A stretch of 64,000 nucleotides of DNA. Origin: Saccharospirillum sp043196875. Its GTDB lineage: Bacteria > Pseudomonadota > Gammaproteobacteria > Pseudomonadales > Natronospirillaceae. The DNA lies in the NCBI RefSeq assembly GCF_043196875.1, contig NZ_JBEBMX010000001.1, positions 248,001-312,000 on the forward strand, given 5' to 3'. Both the position numbers and the translations under genes were made by a program. The notes under the pieces were generated by a model. That model ran no database searches. It worked only from the letters and a program-made list of their open reading frames with translations, and was not told the DNA's origin. Shown here in pieces: positions 25,918-35,682 of the stretch. The stretch's first letter is position 1. Every line of letters begins with the position of its first letter.

Positions 25918-28235
25918 AACAGACTCAACTGTTCATCGACCAACTCAGTAAAGCTGGTGCCGACAAAGTGCAGAATGCCATCGGCAATGGGTTCCAGCTG
26001 GCGTTCGATATAGTGCTGGTAATCAATCGGTGAGCGGATAAAAGGATCCGGTTCTACGCCATTGATGGTCATCAGATAGCGGATTTCACGACCATGCCAG
26101 CTGGGTTGCTCGGCGCGTCGCTTCAAGGCGGCCTGAACGTGCGGCGGTTTTTGTTTTTCGTAGCTGTCCAGAGAGCGTCGCAGCCGGCGTCGGTAGATCA
26201 GACGATCATCGCGCTCACCGGCCTTGAGCGCTGCGACTTCCTGACGCACAAAGCCACGATAATCCCGCCCCAGAAACACCCTCCGATAGAGTTCTTCCTG
26301 AAATTGTTTGGCCAGTGGCGTCCAATCCGAGCGCACCGCTTCGAGCCCTTTAAACACCAGTTTTTGTTCACCGTTCTGTTCGATCAAACCGGCGTAACGT
26401 TTTTTGGAACCGGTATCGAGGCCACGAATGGTCGGCATTAAAAAGCGGCGATAGTGGGTTTCGAATTCCATTTCCAGATGGCATTCGAGCTGAAAATCAG
26501 CACGCAGTTGTTCGCGCCACCAGTCGTTAAGATCGCTGGCCAATTCACGGCCCAGCGCTTGCGGGTCGTTATGGCCAGCGGCCCAGACGAAGACCGAATC
26601 GGTATCGCCGTAGATGACGCTGTAACCGCGCGCTTCGATAAAGTCGCGGCTGCGATTCAAAATCCAGTGGCCGCGCTTGGTAATGGAGCTCGCCAGACGC
26701 GGATCAAAAAACCGACACTGCGGACTGCCGAGCACGCCGTAAAAGGAGTTCATCAAAATCTTGATGGCTTGCGACATGGACGCATTATTCGCCGCCTTGG
26801 CGACATCACGCGCGGCCCAAAGATGGTCGATAATACCGGGCAACAGATGATCGGTACGGTGATAGCGCGCCTCGAGAAAACCGGCCACAGTGTCGGCTTG
26901 GTCACTTTCCAGGCCGCGATGCAGACCGAGTGGATCGATCAAAAAAGTACGAATAATACTGGGGTACAGGCTTTTAAAATCGAGCACCAGGACGTCGTCA
27001 TAAAGACCGGGACGACTGTCCATCACAAAGCCACCCGGGCTGGCATCGGTGAGTGACTGTTCACCGACCGAGGGTGCAACGCGACCGGCACGATGCAGCC
27101 GGGGCAAATACACATGGCTGAAGGCGGCAGCGCTGCCACCAATTTTATCCAGGGTGAGGCCCGTTAATTCGGCGCGCTCAATTAAGAAATGCCACAGGCC
27201 GGCGGTGTCGAAAATGTCGAGCACCAGTTGGGCGTCTTCGCGGTTGTAGGTGTAGAGGTCAAGCGGGGCGTCGCGATACAGCCGTTCAATTTCACCGACG
27301 CGATCGTCGCTGTCTTCAATCGCCTTGCCGCGTCCCAGCAAACTTTGCGCCACGAATTCGAGCGAAAAACTTTCCAGATACCAGGCCGCCGAACGCAGCG
27401 TGCCGGGGCCATCAACCACCTGCCGGCCTTCAATTTCGATGCGCTGACGATTGCCTCCGGTCGAGAACCAATGCACCGGTGTCTGCGCCCGACCCAGATT
27501 CATTTCTATACCCAGCCGGTCGGCGTGTTGCTGCAACACGCTGAGGTCAAAATCGACCACGCTCCAGCCCACCAATACATCCGGATCGTAGGCCTGTATC
27601 CAGTCGATAAAGGCACGCAGACAGTCGGCTTCGCTGGCCACCCAATGAAAATCATCGGGCCGCGGATCGGTTTTGCTTTGGCCGCGATCGACCACCCAGA
27701 CGGCGCTGGCATCGGCCGCAACCACGGCAATGCTGTACAGGTCCGGGCAGCGACCAGGCACAAACCAGGCGGTTTCGATATCCAGCGAGACCACCGATAA
27801 ATTGGGTTTAAATTCGGCCGGACGGGCACGATCGCCACGACGTTCCAGACCAGCGGTAATCAACCGCTCCATTAAAAACCGATCGGCCGGCTGGATGTCG
27901 TCTTCCCAGGCACGCAGTTGCTGATCACGACCACGCCGCACCCAGCGGCGTTGTTCAGAAAAGGTCTTGGTATAGACAGCCAGCACCGGCTCACCATCCA
28001 ACGACTTAAGCCTGCCAGCGTCACCGAGGCGGACCTTGACATCCAACTGGTTCCACACTCGCTGCCAGGCATCGAACTGCGCATCGGGGATGAAACAGAC
28101 CGACTCAAAACCGTCGAGTGTCCAGCACTCAATACCCGCTTCGGTTTTGAGCCAGTAACGCAGCTGCAATCCCTGGTCGATTTCGCTCCAGTGGCGACTC
28201 AACACAAAGGCGGTGGTGGACTCGGCGATAGACAT
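25914..28235 (-). CDS. polB: DNA polymerase II (family B)
   Basis: Repair and translesion DNA polymerase of family B, usually SOS-inducible. 773 residues. The 3'-5' exonuclease motif DIETAW is at 152-157. Polymerase motif A DFKSLYPS begins at 419, motif B KILMNSFYG at 492-500, and motif C YGDTDS at 542-547 with both catalytic aspartates. The C-terminus ends in EQLSLF, a beta-clamp-binding motif. All key residues are present. No clear LexA box (CTG-N10-CAG) was identified just upstream. Confidence 0.95.
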   Translation of the reverse strand: MSIAESTTAFVLSRHWSEIDQGLQLRYWLKTEAGIECWTLDGFESVCFIPDAQFDAWQRVWNQLDVKVRLGDAGRLKSLDGEPVLAVYTKTFSEQRRWVRRGRDQQLRAWEDDIQPADRFLMERLITAGLERRGDRARPAEFKPNLSVVSLDIETAWFVPGRCPDLYSIAVVAADASAVWVVDRGQSKTDPRPDDFHWVASEADCLRAFIDWIQAYDPDVLVGWSVVDFDLSVLQQHADRLGIEMNLGRAQTPVHWFSTGGNRQRIEIEGRQVVDGPGTLRSAAWYLESFSLEFVAQSLLGRGKAIEDSDDRVGEIERLYRDAPLDLYTYNREDAQLVLDIFDTAGLWHFLIERAELTGLTLDKIGGSAAAFSHVYLPRLHRAGRVAPSVGEQSLTDASPGGFVMDSRPGLYDDVLVLDFKSLYPSIIRTFLIDPLGLHRGLESDQADTVAGFLEARYHRTDHLLPGIIDHLWAARDVAKAANNASMSQAIKILMNSFYGVLGSPQCRFFDPRLASSITKRGHWILNRSRDFIEARGYSVIYGDTDSVFVWAAGHNDPQALGRELASDLNDWWREQLRADFQLECHLEMEFETHYRRFLMPTIRGLDTGSKKRYAGLIEQNGEQKLVFKGLEAVRSDWTPLAKQFQEELYRRVFLGRDYRGFVRQEVAALKAGERDDRLIYRRRLRRSLDSYEKQKPPHVQAALKRRAEQPSWHGREIRYLMTINGVEPDPFIRSPIDYQHYIERQLEPIADGILHFVGTSFTELVDEQLSLF

Positions 28236-28620
28236 AGAGTTCGTTCAGGTCGATAGCGAGTGCGCATTGTATCGGTTTTGCTCCTTCAGCGGCGGATTGC
28301 CAAGAGTGCTTTGTAGGAGATCTCTTACAAAGGTTGTCTGTAAAGACGGCTATAGCGAAACCTCGACTACACAGATACTGGCACCAGGTTTAGGACGAAC
28401 CGCGAGCGCCGGACTGCGCTCTCTACAGGACGTGATACCACTTATACCCGGTTATCTGGACAACCGACGGAACACTCAGTGGGCAGCTGAGCCGGCCACG
28501 GTAGGCCACTCCTTCCTTGCCCTTGTTACTCTTTCTACTTTTCCCCCTTGTTTCAACAACCATTGAGATCAGCCTCGCCGCCACCCATGATGGGAGAACA
28601 TCCTGTGCAGCGACGTCCTC
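28236..28620. promoter_or_regulatory. divergent intergenic region between polB and selO
   Basis: 385 bp without a gene. It holds a near-perfect 24-bp palindrome (28309-28332) and a short GAGCGC/GCGCTC hairpin at about 28410-28427. Promoters for polB (minus) and selO (plus) should lie here, but no convincing -35/-10 pair was chosen. Confidence 0.4.
28309..28332. promoter_or_regulatory. 24-bp palindrome, candidate operator
   Basis: The half-site CTTTGTAGGAGA faces TCTCTTACAAAG, giving eleven of twelve complementary positions with a central GAGATCTC. It is about 75 bp upstream of polB and 290 bp upstream of selO. The symmetry without a loop fits a dimeric repressor site better than an RNA hairpin. 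The regulator is unknown. Confidence 0.5.
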
Positions 28621-30060
28621 ATGCCCCGTCCAAACTCCGAATCCGCTCCCGCCTTCGACAGCCGCTACCCACGCGAACTGCCCGGCACCTTTGAACGGGT
28701 AATGCCGACGCCGGTCGCGAATCCACATTGGGTGTGCTGGAATGCCGCTTTGGCCGCACAACTGGATCTGCCGATCGAACCGGATGCCGACGCCTTAAAG
28801 GCTTTTTCTGGTGCGGGCTTGTTGGCCGGAACCGACCCCCTGGCCGAGAAATACGGCGGCCATCAGTTTGGCGTCTGGAATCCGGAGTTGGGCGATGGCC
28901 GGGGTTTATTACTCGGCGAATGGTCCGATGCGGATGGGCGCGCCTGGGAGTTTCATCTTAAAGGCGCTGGCAAAACGCCCTTCAGTCGCTTCGGCGATGG
29001 CCGCGCCGTCTTGCGTTCATCCATCCGCGAATTGCTCGCCAGCGAAGCCATGCACGCGCTGGGCATTCCCACCACCCGAGCCCTGGCTTTGATCGGTTCC
29101 GACGAACCGGTACAACGCGAGCAGCGGGAAACCGCCGCCATGCTGACCCGGGTAACGCCCAGCCATATTCGTTTCGGACACTTCGAGTGGTTTGCCTACA
29201 GCAATCAGCCAGAGCAGGTTGCCAAACTGGTCGAGCATTGCCTGACTCATCATTTTCCGCAGTGCAGCAACGCCGCTGAGTTTTTTACCGAGGTGGTTGA
29301 ACGAACCGCTAAGCTGATCGCTCATTGGATGGCTTATGGTTTTTGTCATGGAGTGATGAACACCGACAACATGAGCATCCTTGGCGAAACCTTCGACTAC
29401 GGCCCTTACGCTTTTCTCGATGCCACCATCCCGGACTTCATCTGCAATCACACCGACGCCCAGGGTCGCTACGCCTTTCATCGTCAGCCGGAAGTCGCCT
29501 TCTGGAATTTGCAATGCCTGGCGCAGGCGTTGTCATCACAGGTCAGTTCGAGCGACTTGAAAGCGGGATTGAATCGCTTCGCCGATACTTACAACGAGCA
29601 CTTTCTAACGTTGATGGGTGAACGACTTGGCCTCGCACAAGTGACAGACAATGACCAAAACCTGATCAGCGACTGGATGCATATTCTGGCCAGCGAGCGT
29701 CGTGACTATCACCACAGCTTCAGAGCCCTGGCTGATAAAGCACCGGATGATTGGGCACAGCTCGATGATGAATTTGTCGATCGCGTTGGTTTTCAGCGTT
29801 GGCGCAGCGCTCTGGCCGAACGGCGGCGGCAGGAAGCTGACCAGGGCATGACGCTGGCCCAGGCTCGCAATCCGGTTTCGGTGTTGCGCACTCATCTGGC
29901 CCAGACGGTTATCGAAGACGCAAAAAAGGGAAGCTATGCTTCCCTGCAACAATACCTGGCGGCGTTGCAATCACCCTTTGAGAGACGTGAGGATTGGACT
30001 CGCTGGAGCGAAACGCCGCCTGTGGATTATCAGGCAGCGCCGCTCAGTTGCAGCAGTTAA
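28621..30060 (+). CDS. selO: protein adenylyltransferase SelO (YdiU family)
   Basis: Pseudokinase-fold enzyme that transfers AMP to Ser, Thr or Tyr of target proteins, linked to redox stress. 479 residues. Family marks: EKYGGHQFGVWNPELGDGR, FHLKGAGKTPFSRFGDGRAVLRSS, HGVMNTDN (H243-N250, with N250 and D259 of the DYGP motif as metal ligands). The C-terminus ends SCSS, with the conserved redox cysteine that is selenocysteine in some eukaryotic homologues. Its stop overlaps the stop of the convergent chemoreceptor gene. Confidence 0.95.
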   Translation: MPRPNSESAPAFDSRYPRELPGTFERVMPTPVANPHWVCWNAALAAQLDLPIEPDADALKAFSGAGLLAGTDPLAEKYGGHQFGVWNPELGDGRGLLLGEWSDADGRAWEFHLKGAGKTPFSRFGDGRAVLRSSIRELLASEAMHALGIPTTRALALIGSDEPVQREQRETAAMLTRVTPSHIRFGHFEWFAYSNQPEQVAKLVEHCLTHHFPQCSNAAEFFTEVVERTAKLIAHWMAYGFCHGVMNTDNMSILGETFDYGPYAFLDATIPDFICNHTDAQGRYAFHRQPEVAFWNLQCLAQALSSQVSSSDLKAGLNRFADTYNEHFLTLMGERLGLAQVTDNDQNLISDWMHILASERRDYHHSFRALADKAPDDWAQLDDEFVDRVGFQRWRSALAERRRQEADQGMTLAQARNPVSVLRTHLAQTVIEDAKKGSYASLQQYLAALQSPFERREDWTRWSETPPVDYQAAPLSCSS

Positions 30061-31667
30061 ACCCTAAAGCTGCCGACGACCGAGGTCAGTTCATCGGTAT
30101 GGCCTTTGAGTTTTTCAGCAAGATTGCTCAGGCCGCGTGACTGCTCAGTACCTTCGCTGGAGAACTCCGAGATCAACTGCAGGTTCTTGTTGATCTCTTC
30201 GACGACGTGAGTCTGCTCTTCGGTCGCGGTGGCAATCTGCATCGACATATCAGTAATGCGAGTAATAGCGCCCTGAATGGTCTCGAAAGACTCTGCCGCA
30301 CTGGCCACGTCACCGACGGTCGCATCAAGCATTTCGATACCGCTCTTCATCGCCTCGACCGCTTCGTCGACACCGCCTTGCAAGGTTTCGATACGGCCCT
30401 GAATGTCTTCGGTCGACTGCTGAGTTTTGCTCGCCAGGGCGCGCACTTCGTCGGCAACCACCGCAAAGCCACGACCCTGTTCACCGGCACGCGCCGCTTC
30501 GATGGCCGCGTTCAATGCCAGCAGGTTGGTCTGTTCGGCGATGCCGCGAATCACATCCAGCACCGTACCAATGTTCACGGCTTCATCGGCCAAACGACCA
30601 ACGGCCTCGGACGAACGATTGAGGCGTTCAGACAATTGCGCTACGCGCTTGTTCGATTCACGCGATACCCGCACACCGGTTTCCACCGAATTGTTGGCTT
30701 CGGTAGCAGCGTCGGCACCGTTGTTGGAGTTGGAGGCAATTTCACGCGCCGCACCGTGCATTTCTTCAACCGCAGTCACCACCTGATCGACCGTTTCGTG
30801 TTGTTGATCGGCCATGCGGATGTTGTTGCCCGCAGCTTCACGCAATGATTCGGTACTTTGTTCGAGATGGAAATTCACTTGCTTCACCACCGTGATCGAC
30901 TTCTGCAATTTCTCGATCACGCCGTTAAAAGCACCCGCCACCTGGCCCAGTTCGTCTTTGCTTTCCACCGCCAGGCGGGCGGTTAAATCGCCTTCGCCCT
31001 GGCCAATATCGCGCATGCGATCGCGCAGTACTTCGATCGGTTTAACCAGGAAGTAAGGAGCCAGGAAGCCCGCAGCGACGAAGATAACCACCAGAATGGC
31101 CAGCTGTACCAATTGGGCAATGATTTGACGGTTAACAATGGAGCTGGCCAGGGTTGATGATTCGCTGGCTAATTCGTCCACCCGCGCACCGAGGTTGTCG
31201 AGCAGAGTTCGAGGGGATTCGAACAGCTCCATATTTTCAACCTGAACTTGGCCGGCCACCAGTGCATTGGAATGCTGCAACCAAGCGTCCATTTTTTGCA
31301 CAAACTCTTCAGCGTGGCCCGCAGCAATATTAGCGCCCATACGCTCGATAGCTTCCAACCCGCGATCCAGCGTCTGTTGGTGGTTTTCCAAGCGTTCCTG
31401 ATTCAGTTCTTCAAGGCGTGAGGCACTTAACGTCTGACGTCGATCCATAATTTCACGCAGTGCAACCAGACTCTGATACAGATCCCTATCGGCGTTCAGT
31501 ACCAGCGAAATGGACGGCAGATACTCAACATCAAAGTCGTGAACCTGCTCACCCACCGATGACGTGGCCTCATAGGACGACCAGGACATCCACAATAAAA
31601 AGGCACCGACCATAACCAGGGGCACACGAATCTTATTCTTGATCGACCAATTTTTAACAAACTTCAT
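30057..31667 (-). CDS. methyl-accepting chemotaxis protein
   Basis: Transmembrane chemoreceptor, 536 residues. A first membrane helix is at about 15-32, a periplasmic four-helix-bundle-like ligand domain at 33-183, a second helix at 184-207, then HAMP (about 208-260) and a long cytoplasmic coiled coil. The hairpin tip carries the near-invariant EQTNLLALNAAIEAARAGEQGRGF. There is no C-terminal CheR-binding pentapeptide. The ligand cannot be predicted. A chemotaxis pathway is also suggested by the chpA/chpC genes at the right end. Confidence 0.93.
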   Translation of the reverse strand: MKFVKNWSIKNKIRVPLVMVGAFLLWMSWSSYEATSSVGEQVHDFDVEYLPSISLVLNADRDLYQSLVALREIMDRRQTLSASRLEELNQERLENHQQTLDRGLEAIERMGANIAAGHAEEFVQKMDAWLQHSNALVAGQVQVENMELFESPRTLLDNLGARVDELASESSTLASSIVNRQIIAQLVQLAILVVIFVAAGFLAPYFLVKPIEVLRDRMRDIGQGEGDLTARLAVESKDELGQVAGAFNGVIEKLQKSITVVKQVNFHLEQSTESLREAAGNNIRMADQQHETVDQVVTAVEEMHGAAREIASNSNNGADAATEANNSVETGVRVSRESNKRVAQLSERLNRSSEAVGRLADEAVNIGTVLDVIRGIAEQTNLLALNAAIEAARAGEQGRGFAVVADEVRALASKTQQSTEDIQGRIETLQGGVDEAVEAMKSGIEMLDATVGDVASAAESFETIQGAITRITDMSMQIATATEEQTHVVEEINKNLQLISEFSSEGTEQSRGLSNLAEKLKGHTDELTSVVGSFRV

Positions 31668-31857
31668 ATTCCGTTCCTCACACTGAAGTCACACATGCTG
31701 GTATCGCTATGACTTGATTCCTTTCTTTGTTAAGTCGAAACGTCTTTCCCTTGCGGTTATGCGTTATTACATGATCGGCAGACCACGGAATTACATTAGC
31801 GATTGCCTATATTCAATGAAGTTTAGCCAAGCTTTGAAAAAGCGTCGGAGAAAATGC

Positions 31858-31897
31858 AAAAAAAAAATCCGACGCTCTGACCACAGAACGTCGGATT
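31858..31897 (-). terminator. Rho-independent terminator after acyl-CoA dehydrogenase
   Basis: On the minus strand AATCCGACG (31897-31889) pairs with CGTCGGATT (31874-31866) and is followed by a run of T (31867-31858). It lies 35 bp beyond the stop of the dehydrogenase gene at 31932. Confidence 0.88.
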
Positions 31898-31931
31898 CGA
31901 ATCAACTGCGTTAGTGGTTGAGAAGCGTTAC

Positions 31932-33695
31932 CTAAAACAGCTCGGCGGACGGAGTCATCAGCGATTCACTGCCCGCTGTCACTTTGGCGTGATAGGCCGC
32001 AGTTTCCGGCAACAAGCGCTGCATAAAGAAAGCCGCGGTAGCGCGCTTGGCGCGATGGAAGTCGTCGTCTTTGTTAGCCGCCGCGTTCGCCATTTTGGTC
32101 CACATCATGGCGTAAGCGGTAAGGCCAAAAAGATTCAGATAATCACAACTGGCCGCGCCGACGGCGTTGGCATCGGCGGCGGCTGCCTGTAATAAAAAGT
32201 CGGTGGCATCGCTGAGTTTTTCCAGAGCATCACGCAAGGGTTGCGCAAATTGCTCATCGCTTGTTGCGTCGATCGCTGTTTGAACTTCGGCACGGAATAA
32301 TTCAAACCACTGACCACCGTTTGAAGCCACTTTTCGGCCAGCAAGATCCAATGCCTGAATGCCATTAGTGCCTTCGTAAATTTGCGCAATGCGCGCATCG
32401 CGCACGAATTGCTCCATGCCCCATTCGCGAATATAGCCGTGACCACCGAAGACTTGCTGACCCAAAATCGTCGCGTCCAAACCGCGATCGGTGAAGTAGG
32501 CTTTGGCAACCGGCGTCAGCAATGCAACCAAGCCATCTGCTTTTTTGCGTTCGGCTTCATCCGGGTGACCCTTGGCGATATCGAGCCACATGCCGACGTA
32601 AGCGGCGAAAGCTCGACCGCCTTCGTTATAGGCGCGTTGGGTCAGCAACATACGACGCACATCCGGATGCACGATGATCGGATCGGCCGCTGCATCTGGC
32701 TGCACAGCACCGGCAGGCGAGCGACTTTGAATACGGTCTTTGGCGTAGGCCACCGCCGATTGATAAGACACTTCACCGAGGCCGACGCCCTGCAAGCCAA
32801 TCGACAGTCGCTCGTAATTCATCATGGTGAACATGGCCGCCAACCCTTTGTTGGCTTCACCGACCAGCCAACCCTGAGCGCCATCGAAATTCATCACGCA
32901 GGTAGCCGACCCTTTAATGCCCATCTTGTGTTCAATGGAACCACAGGCCAGAGCATTACGCTCACCGACTGAGCCATCGTCATTCACCAGAAACTTGGGC
33001 ACCACAAAGAGTGAAATGCCTTTGGAGCCGGCCGGTGCATCGGGCAGTTTGGCGAGCACCAGATGGATGATGTTTTCGGTTAGATCGTGTTCACCACCAG
33101 TGATAAAAATCTTGGTACCGGTGATGTTGTAGCTGCCGTCGTCGTTGGGCACGGCTTTGCTTTTCATGATGCCCAGGTCGGTGCCGCAATGCGGTTCGGT
33201 CAGGCACATGGAACCGCTCCAGCGGCCTTCGTACAGCGGCGGCAAATAGGTTTGTTTCAGTTCATCGCTGGCGTGGCGCAGCAGACACAGACTCGCACCA
33301 GCACTCAACACCGGATAAAGCGCGAAGGAGGTGTTGGCGGCGTAGACCATTTCTTCGAACATCACCGTCAACATCTTGGGCATGCCCTGACCGCCAAATT
33401 CCGGATCGCCACCCAGGCCCACCCAGCCACTTTCGGCGTAGGTGGCGTAGGCGTCTTTGAAACCGGTCGGCGTCGTTACCTCGCCATTGTTCCAGCTACA
33501 GCCTTCTTCATCGCCGTTGCGGTTGATTGGAAACAGCTCGTTCTCACACAGCTTGGCGCCTTCTTCGAGAATGGCCGAGACCAGATCGGGCGTGACTTCT
33601 TGCGTGGTCGGCATGCTGGCCCAAAGTTCGTCGGCCTTGAAGACATCGTTGAGCACAAACTGCATGTCTTGAATGGGTGCTTTGTATTCCGCCAT
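31932..33695 (-). CDS. acyl-CoA dehydrogenase, DmdC-like (copy 1)
   Basis: FAD-dependent acyl-CoA dehydrogenase, 587 residues from the ATG at 33695. This start is chosen because MAEYKAPIQDMQFVLNDVF is the family N-terminus; an upstream extension lacks support. It belongs to the long branch with an extra N-terminal and a C-terminal domain, which includes 3-methylmercaptopropionyl-CoA dehydrogenase (DmdC) and fatty acyl-CoA dehydrogenases. Signatures are MCLTEPHCGTDLG, GTKIFITGGEHD and QVFGGHGYIREWGMEQFVRDARI. The true substrate is not fixed by sequence. A paralogue lies directly upstream on the same strand. Confidence 0.9.
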   Translation of the reverse strand: MAEYKAPIQDMQFVLNDVFKADELWASMPTTQEVTPDLVSAILEEGAKLCENELFPINRNGDEEGCSWNNGEVTTPTGFKDAYATYAESGWVGLGGDPEFGGQGMPKMLTVMFEEMVYAANTSFALYPVLSAGASLCLLRHASDELKQTYLPPLYEGRWSGSMCLTEPHCGTDLGIMKSKAVPNDDGSYNITGTKIFITGGEHDLTENIIHLVLAKLPDAPAGSKGISLFVVPKFLVNDDGSVGERNALACGSIEHKMGIKGSATCVMNFDGAQGWLVGEANKGLAAMFTMMNYERLSIGLQGVGLGEVSYQSAVAYAKDRIQSRSPAGAVQPDAAADPIIVHPDVRRMLLTQRAYNEGGRAFAAYVGMWLDIAKGHPDEAERKKADGLVALLTPVAKAYFTDRGLDATILGQQVFGGHGYIREWGMEQFVRDARIAQIYEGTNGIQALDLAGRKVASNGGQWFELFRAEVQTAIDATSDEQFAQPLRDALEKLSDATDFLLQAAAADANAVGAASCDYLNLFGLTAYAMMWTKMANAAANKDDDFHRAKRATAAFFMQRLLPETAAYHAKVTAGSESLMTPSAELF

Positions 33696-33760
33696 GGTGA
33701 TGAACCTTTTTATTTGGATTTTGGTTAACAGCGCAGAGCACAACAGGAGGTCCGGGACGG

Positions 33761-33853
33761 CGGGTTGCCTTATCCGGGGGAGTCGGCGGCCATGGACGGC
33801 CGCCGCCTAGCTTACAGGGACGTATTCACAGCGACCCCGGATAAGGCGACCCG
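33761..33853. repeat. structured intergenic repeat element, copy 1
   Basis: A 19-bp outer stem (33761-33779 with 33835-33853; one G-T pair) encloses a GGCGGCC-ATGGAC-GGCCGCC hairpin (33785-33804) and a conserved 21-base segment at 33813-33833 that begins TACAGGGACGTA and ends CAGCG. It lies 47 bp after the stop of the upstream minus-strand gene. The same architecture and conserved segment recur at 35978-36098 with entirely different stem sequence. Confidence 0.85.
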
Positions 33854-33900
33854 CTGGCACGGACCGGCCCTTTACCACGATTTACCAGAACAGCAGACAA

Positions 33901-35682
33901 TCAGAACGCGAAATGTTCCTCGTCCAGATCCATCATGCTATCAACACCCGCCAGCATCGCCTGCTTGTGGCTTTCGATGCGCGGCAGAATGCGCTCGAAA
34001 TAGAAGGTCGCGGTCTTGATCTTGGCGTTGTAGAAATCCACTTCGCTGCTGCCGGCATCAATCGCCTGCTGCGCTTTTTCCGCCATCAGCGCCCAGTAGT
34101 AACCGAGCGTGATATAGCCGGAATACATCAGGTAATCGACCGCCGCACCGCCGACTTCTTCGCGGTTTTTCATCGCCTTCATGCCCAGTTTCATGGTCAT
34201 GTCGCCCCACTCTTTATTGGCTTCCGCCAAACGAGCAACGATGGGTTTCAGCGCGCCTTTACCAGAGCTTGCTTTGCAGAACTTGTGCACGATCTTGGTG
34301 AATTTCTTCAGCATCTCACCCTGGCTCATCAGCACTTTACGACCCAGCAGGTCGAGCGCCTGAATGCCAGTGGTGCCTTCATAGAGCTGAGCAATGCGGT
34401 TATCGCGCACGATCTGCTCCATGCCCCATTCCTGAATGTAGCCGTGACCACCGAACACCTGCACACCATGGTTGGCGGCTTCGGTGCCGACTTCGGTGAG
34501 GAAGGCTTTGGCGATGGGCGTTAAGAAGCTGAGCAGATCGTCGGCGTCTTTACGGGTATCTTCGTCCTGGCTGCGCTTGACGGTATCGACCAGCTGGCTG
34601 GCGTGCATCAGCATGGCACGGCCGCCTTCGGCGAAGGCTTTCTGGGTCAACAGCATGCGACGTACATCCGGATGGACGATGATCGGGTCAGCGGCTTTTT
34701 CCGGCGCTTTCGGGCCAGACAGACTGCGCATCGCCAGACGATCTTTGGCGTAAGCCAGAGCACCCTGGAACGACAGTTCTGCCGAGGCCACACCCTGCAT
34801 GGCCGTACCCAGACGGGCGAAGTTCATAAAGGTGAACATGCATTTCAGGCCCTGGTTCGGCGGGCCGATCAGGAAGCCTTTGGCGGCATCGAAGTTCATC
34901 ACGCAGGTGGCGTTGCCGTGGATGCCCATCTTGTGTTCGATGGAGCCACACTCAACAGCATTGCGGGTACCGTCCGGCAGCACCTTAGGCACGATAAACA
35001 GCGAAATGCCTTTGGTGCCTTCCGGTGCATCGGGCAGGCGCGCCAAGACGATGTGGACGATGTTGTCGACCATGTCGTGCTCACCGGCGGAGATAAAAAT
35101 CTTGGTGCCGGAAATGGCATAGGTACCGTCGGCTTGGGGTTCGGCTTTGGATTTCAGCGTACCCAGGTCAGAACCGCAATGCGGTTCGGTCAGACACATG
35201 GTGCCGGTCCATTCGCCGGACACCAGCTTGGTCAAGTAGGTGTCTTTCTGCTCATCGGTGCCGTGCAGTTCCAGGGTGTTCATCGCACCATGCGACAACC
35301 CTGGATACATGCCCCAGGCCCAGTTCGCGGTGGAGACCATCTCGGAAACCATATTGCCGATGGAATCCGGCATACCCTGACCGCCGTATTCCACCGGGTT
35401 CGACAGTGACGGCCAGCCGTTTTCAGTCCACTGCTGATAGGCTTCTTTAAAGCCGGTCGGCGTCGTAACCACACCATCCTTCCAGGTGCAGCCTTCTTTG
35501 TCGCCAACCTGATTCAGCGGTGCCAGAACTTCTTCACAGAACTTGGCGGCTTCGCCCATGATGGCGTCGACCATATCGCGACTGGCGTCTTCAGCACCGA
35601 TGGCCTGGTAATGAGCTTCACTGTCGAGCACTTCGTGCAGGACGAATTGCATATCACGCAAGGGCGCTTTGTATTCTGGCAT
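33901..35682 (-). CDS. acyl-CoA dehydrogenase, DmdC-like (copy 2)
   Basis: 593-residue paralogue of the neighbouring dehydrogenase, with the same long-branch layout: N-terminal MPEYKAPLRDMQFVLHEVL, MCLTEPHCGSDLG, GTKIFISAGEHD and QVFGGHGYIQEWGMEQIVRDNRI, then a C-terminal helical domain. Paired copies of this family are common in pseudomonad-type genomes. The two probably differ in acyl chain specificity. It is separated from copy 1 by a structured repeat, so they may be independently controlled despite lying in tandem. Confidence 0.9.
   Translation of the reverse strand: MPEYKAPLRDMQFVLHEVLDSEAHYQAIGAEDASRDMVDAIMGEAAKFCEEVLAPLNQVGDKEGCTWKDGVVTTPTGFKEAYQQWTENGWPSLSNPVEYGGQGMPDSIGNMVSEMVSTANWAWGMYPGLSHGAMNTLELHGTDEQKDTYLTKLVSGEWTGTMCLTEPHCGSDLGTLKSKAEPQADGTYAISGTKIFISAGEHDMVDNIVHIVLARLPDAPEGTKGISLFIVPKVLPDGTRNAVECGSIEHKMGIHGNATCVMNFDAAKGFLIGPPNQGLKCMFTFMNFARLGTAMQGVASAELSFQGALAYAKDRLAMRSLSGPKAPEKAADPIIVHPDVRRMLLTQKAFAEGGRAMLMHASQLVDTVKRSQDEDTRKDADDLLSFLTPIAKAFLTEVGTEAANHGVQVFGGHGYIQEWGMEQIVRDNRIAQLYEGTTGIQALDLLGRKVLMSQGEMLKKFTKIVHKFCKASSGKGALKPIVARLAEANKEWGDMTMKLGMKAMKNREEVGGAAVDYLMYSGYITLGYYWALMAEKAQQAIDAGSSEVDFYNAKIKTATFYFERILPRIESHKQAMLAGVDSMMDLDEEHFAF

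Noticed and set aside
28405..28445. Possible degenerate third copy of the structured repeat (GAGCGC/GCGCTC hairpin then CTACAGGACGTGATAC)
   Set aside because: The core is one base short and poorly matched, and no closing outer stem could be found.
33696..33743. Sixteen-residue N-terminal extension of the first acyl-CoA dehydrogenase
   Set aside because: The paralogue starts at the equivalent MPEYKAP and the extension has no family support.
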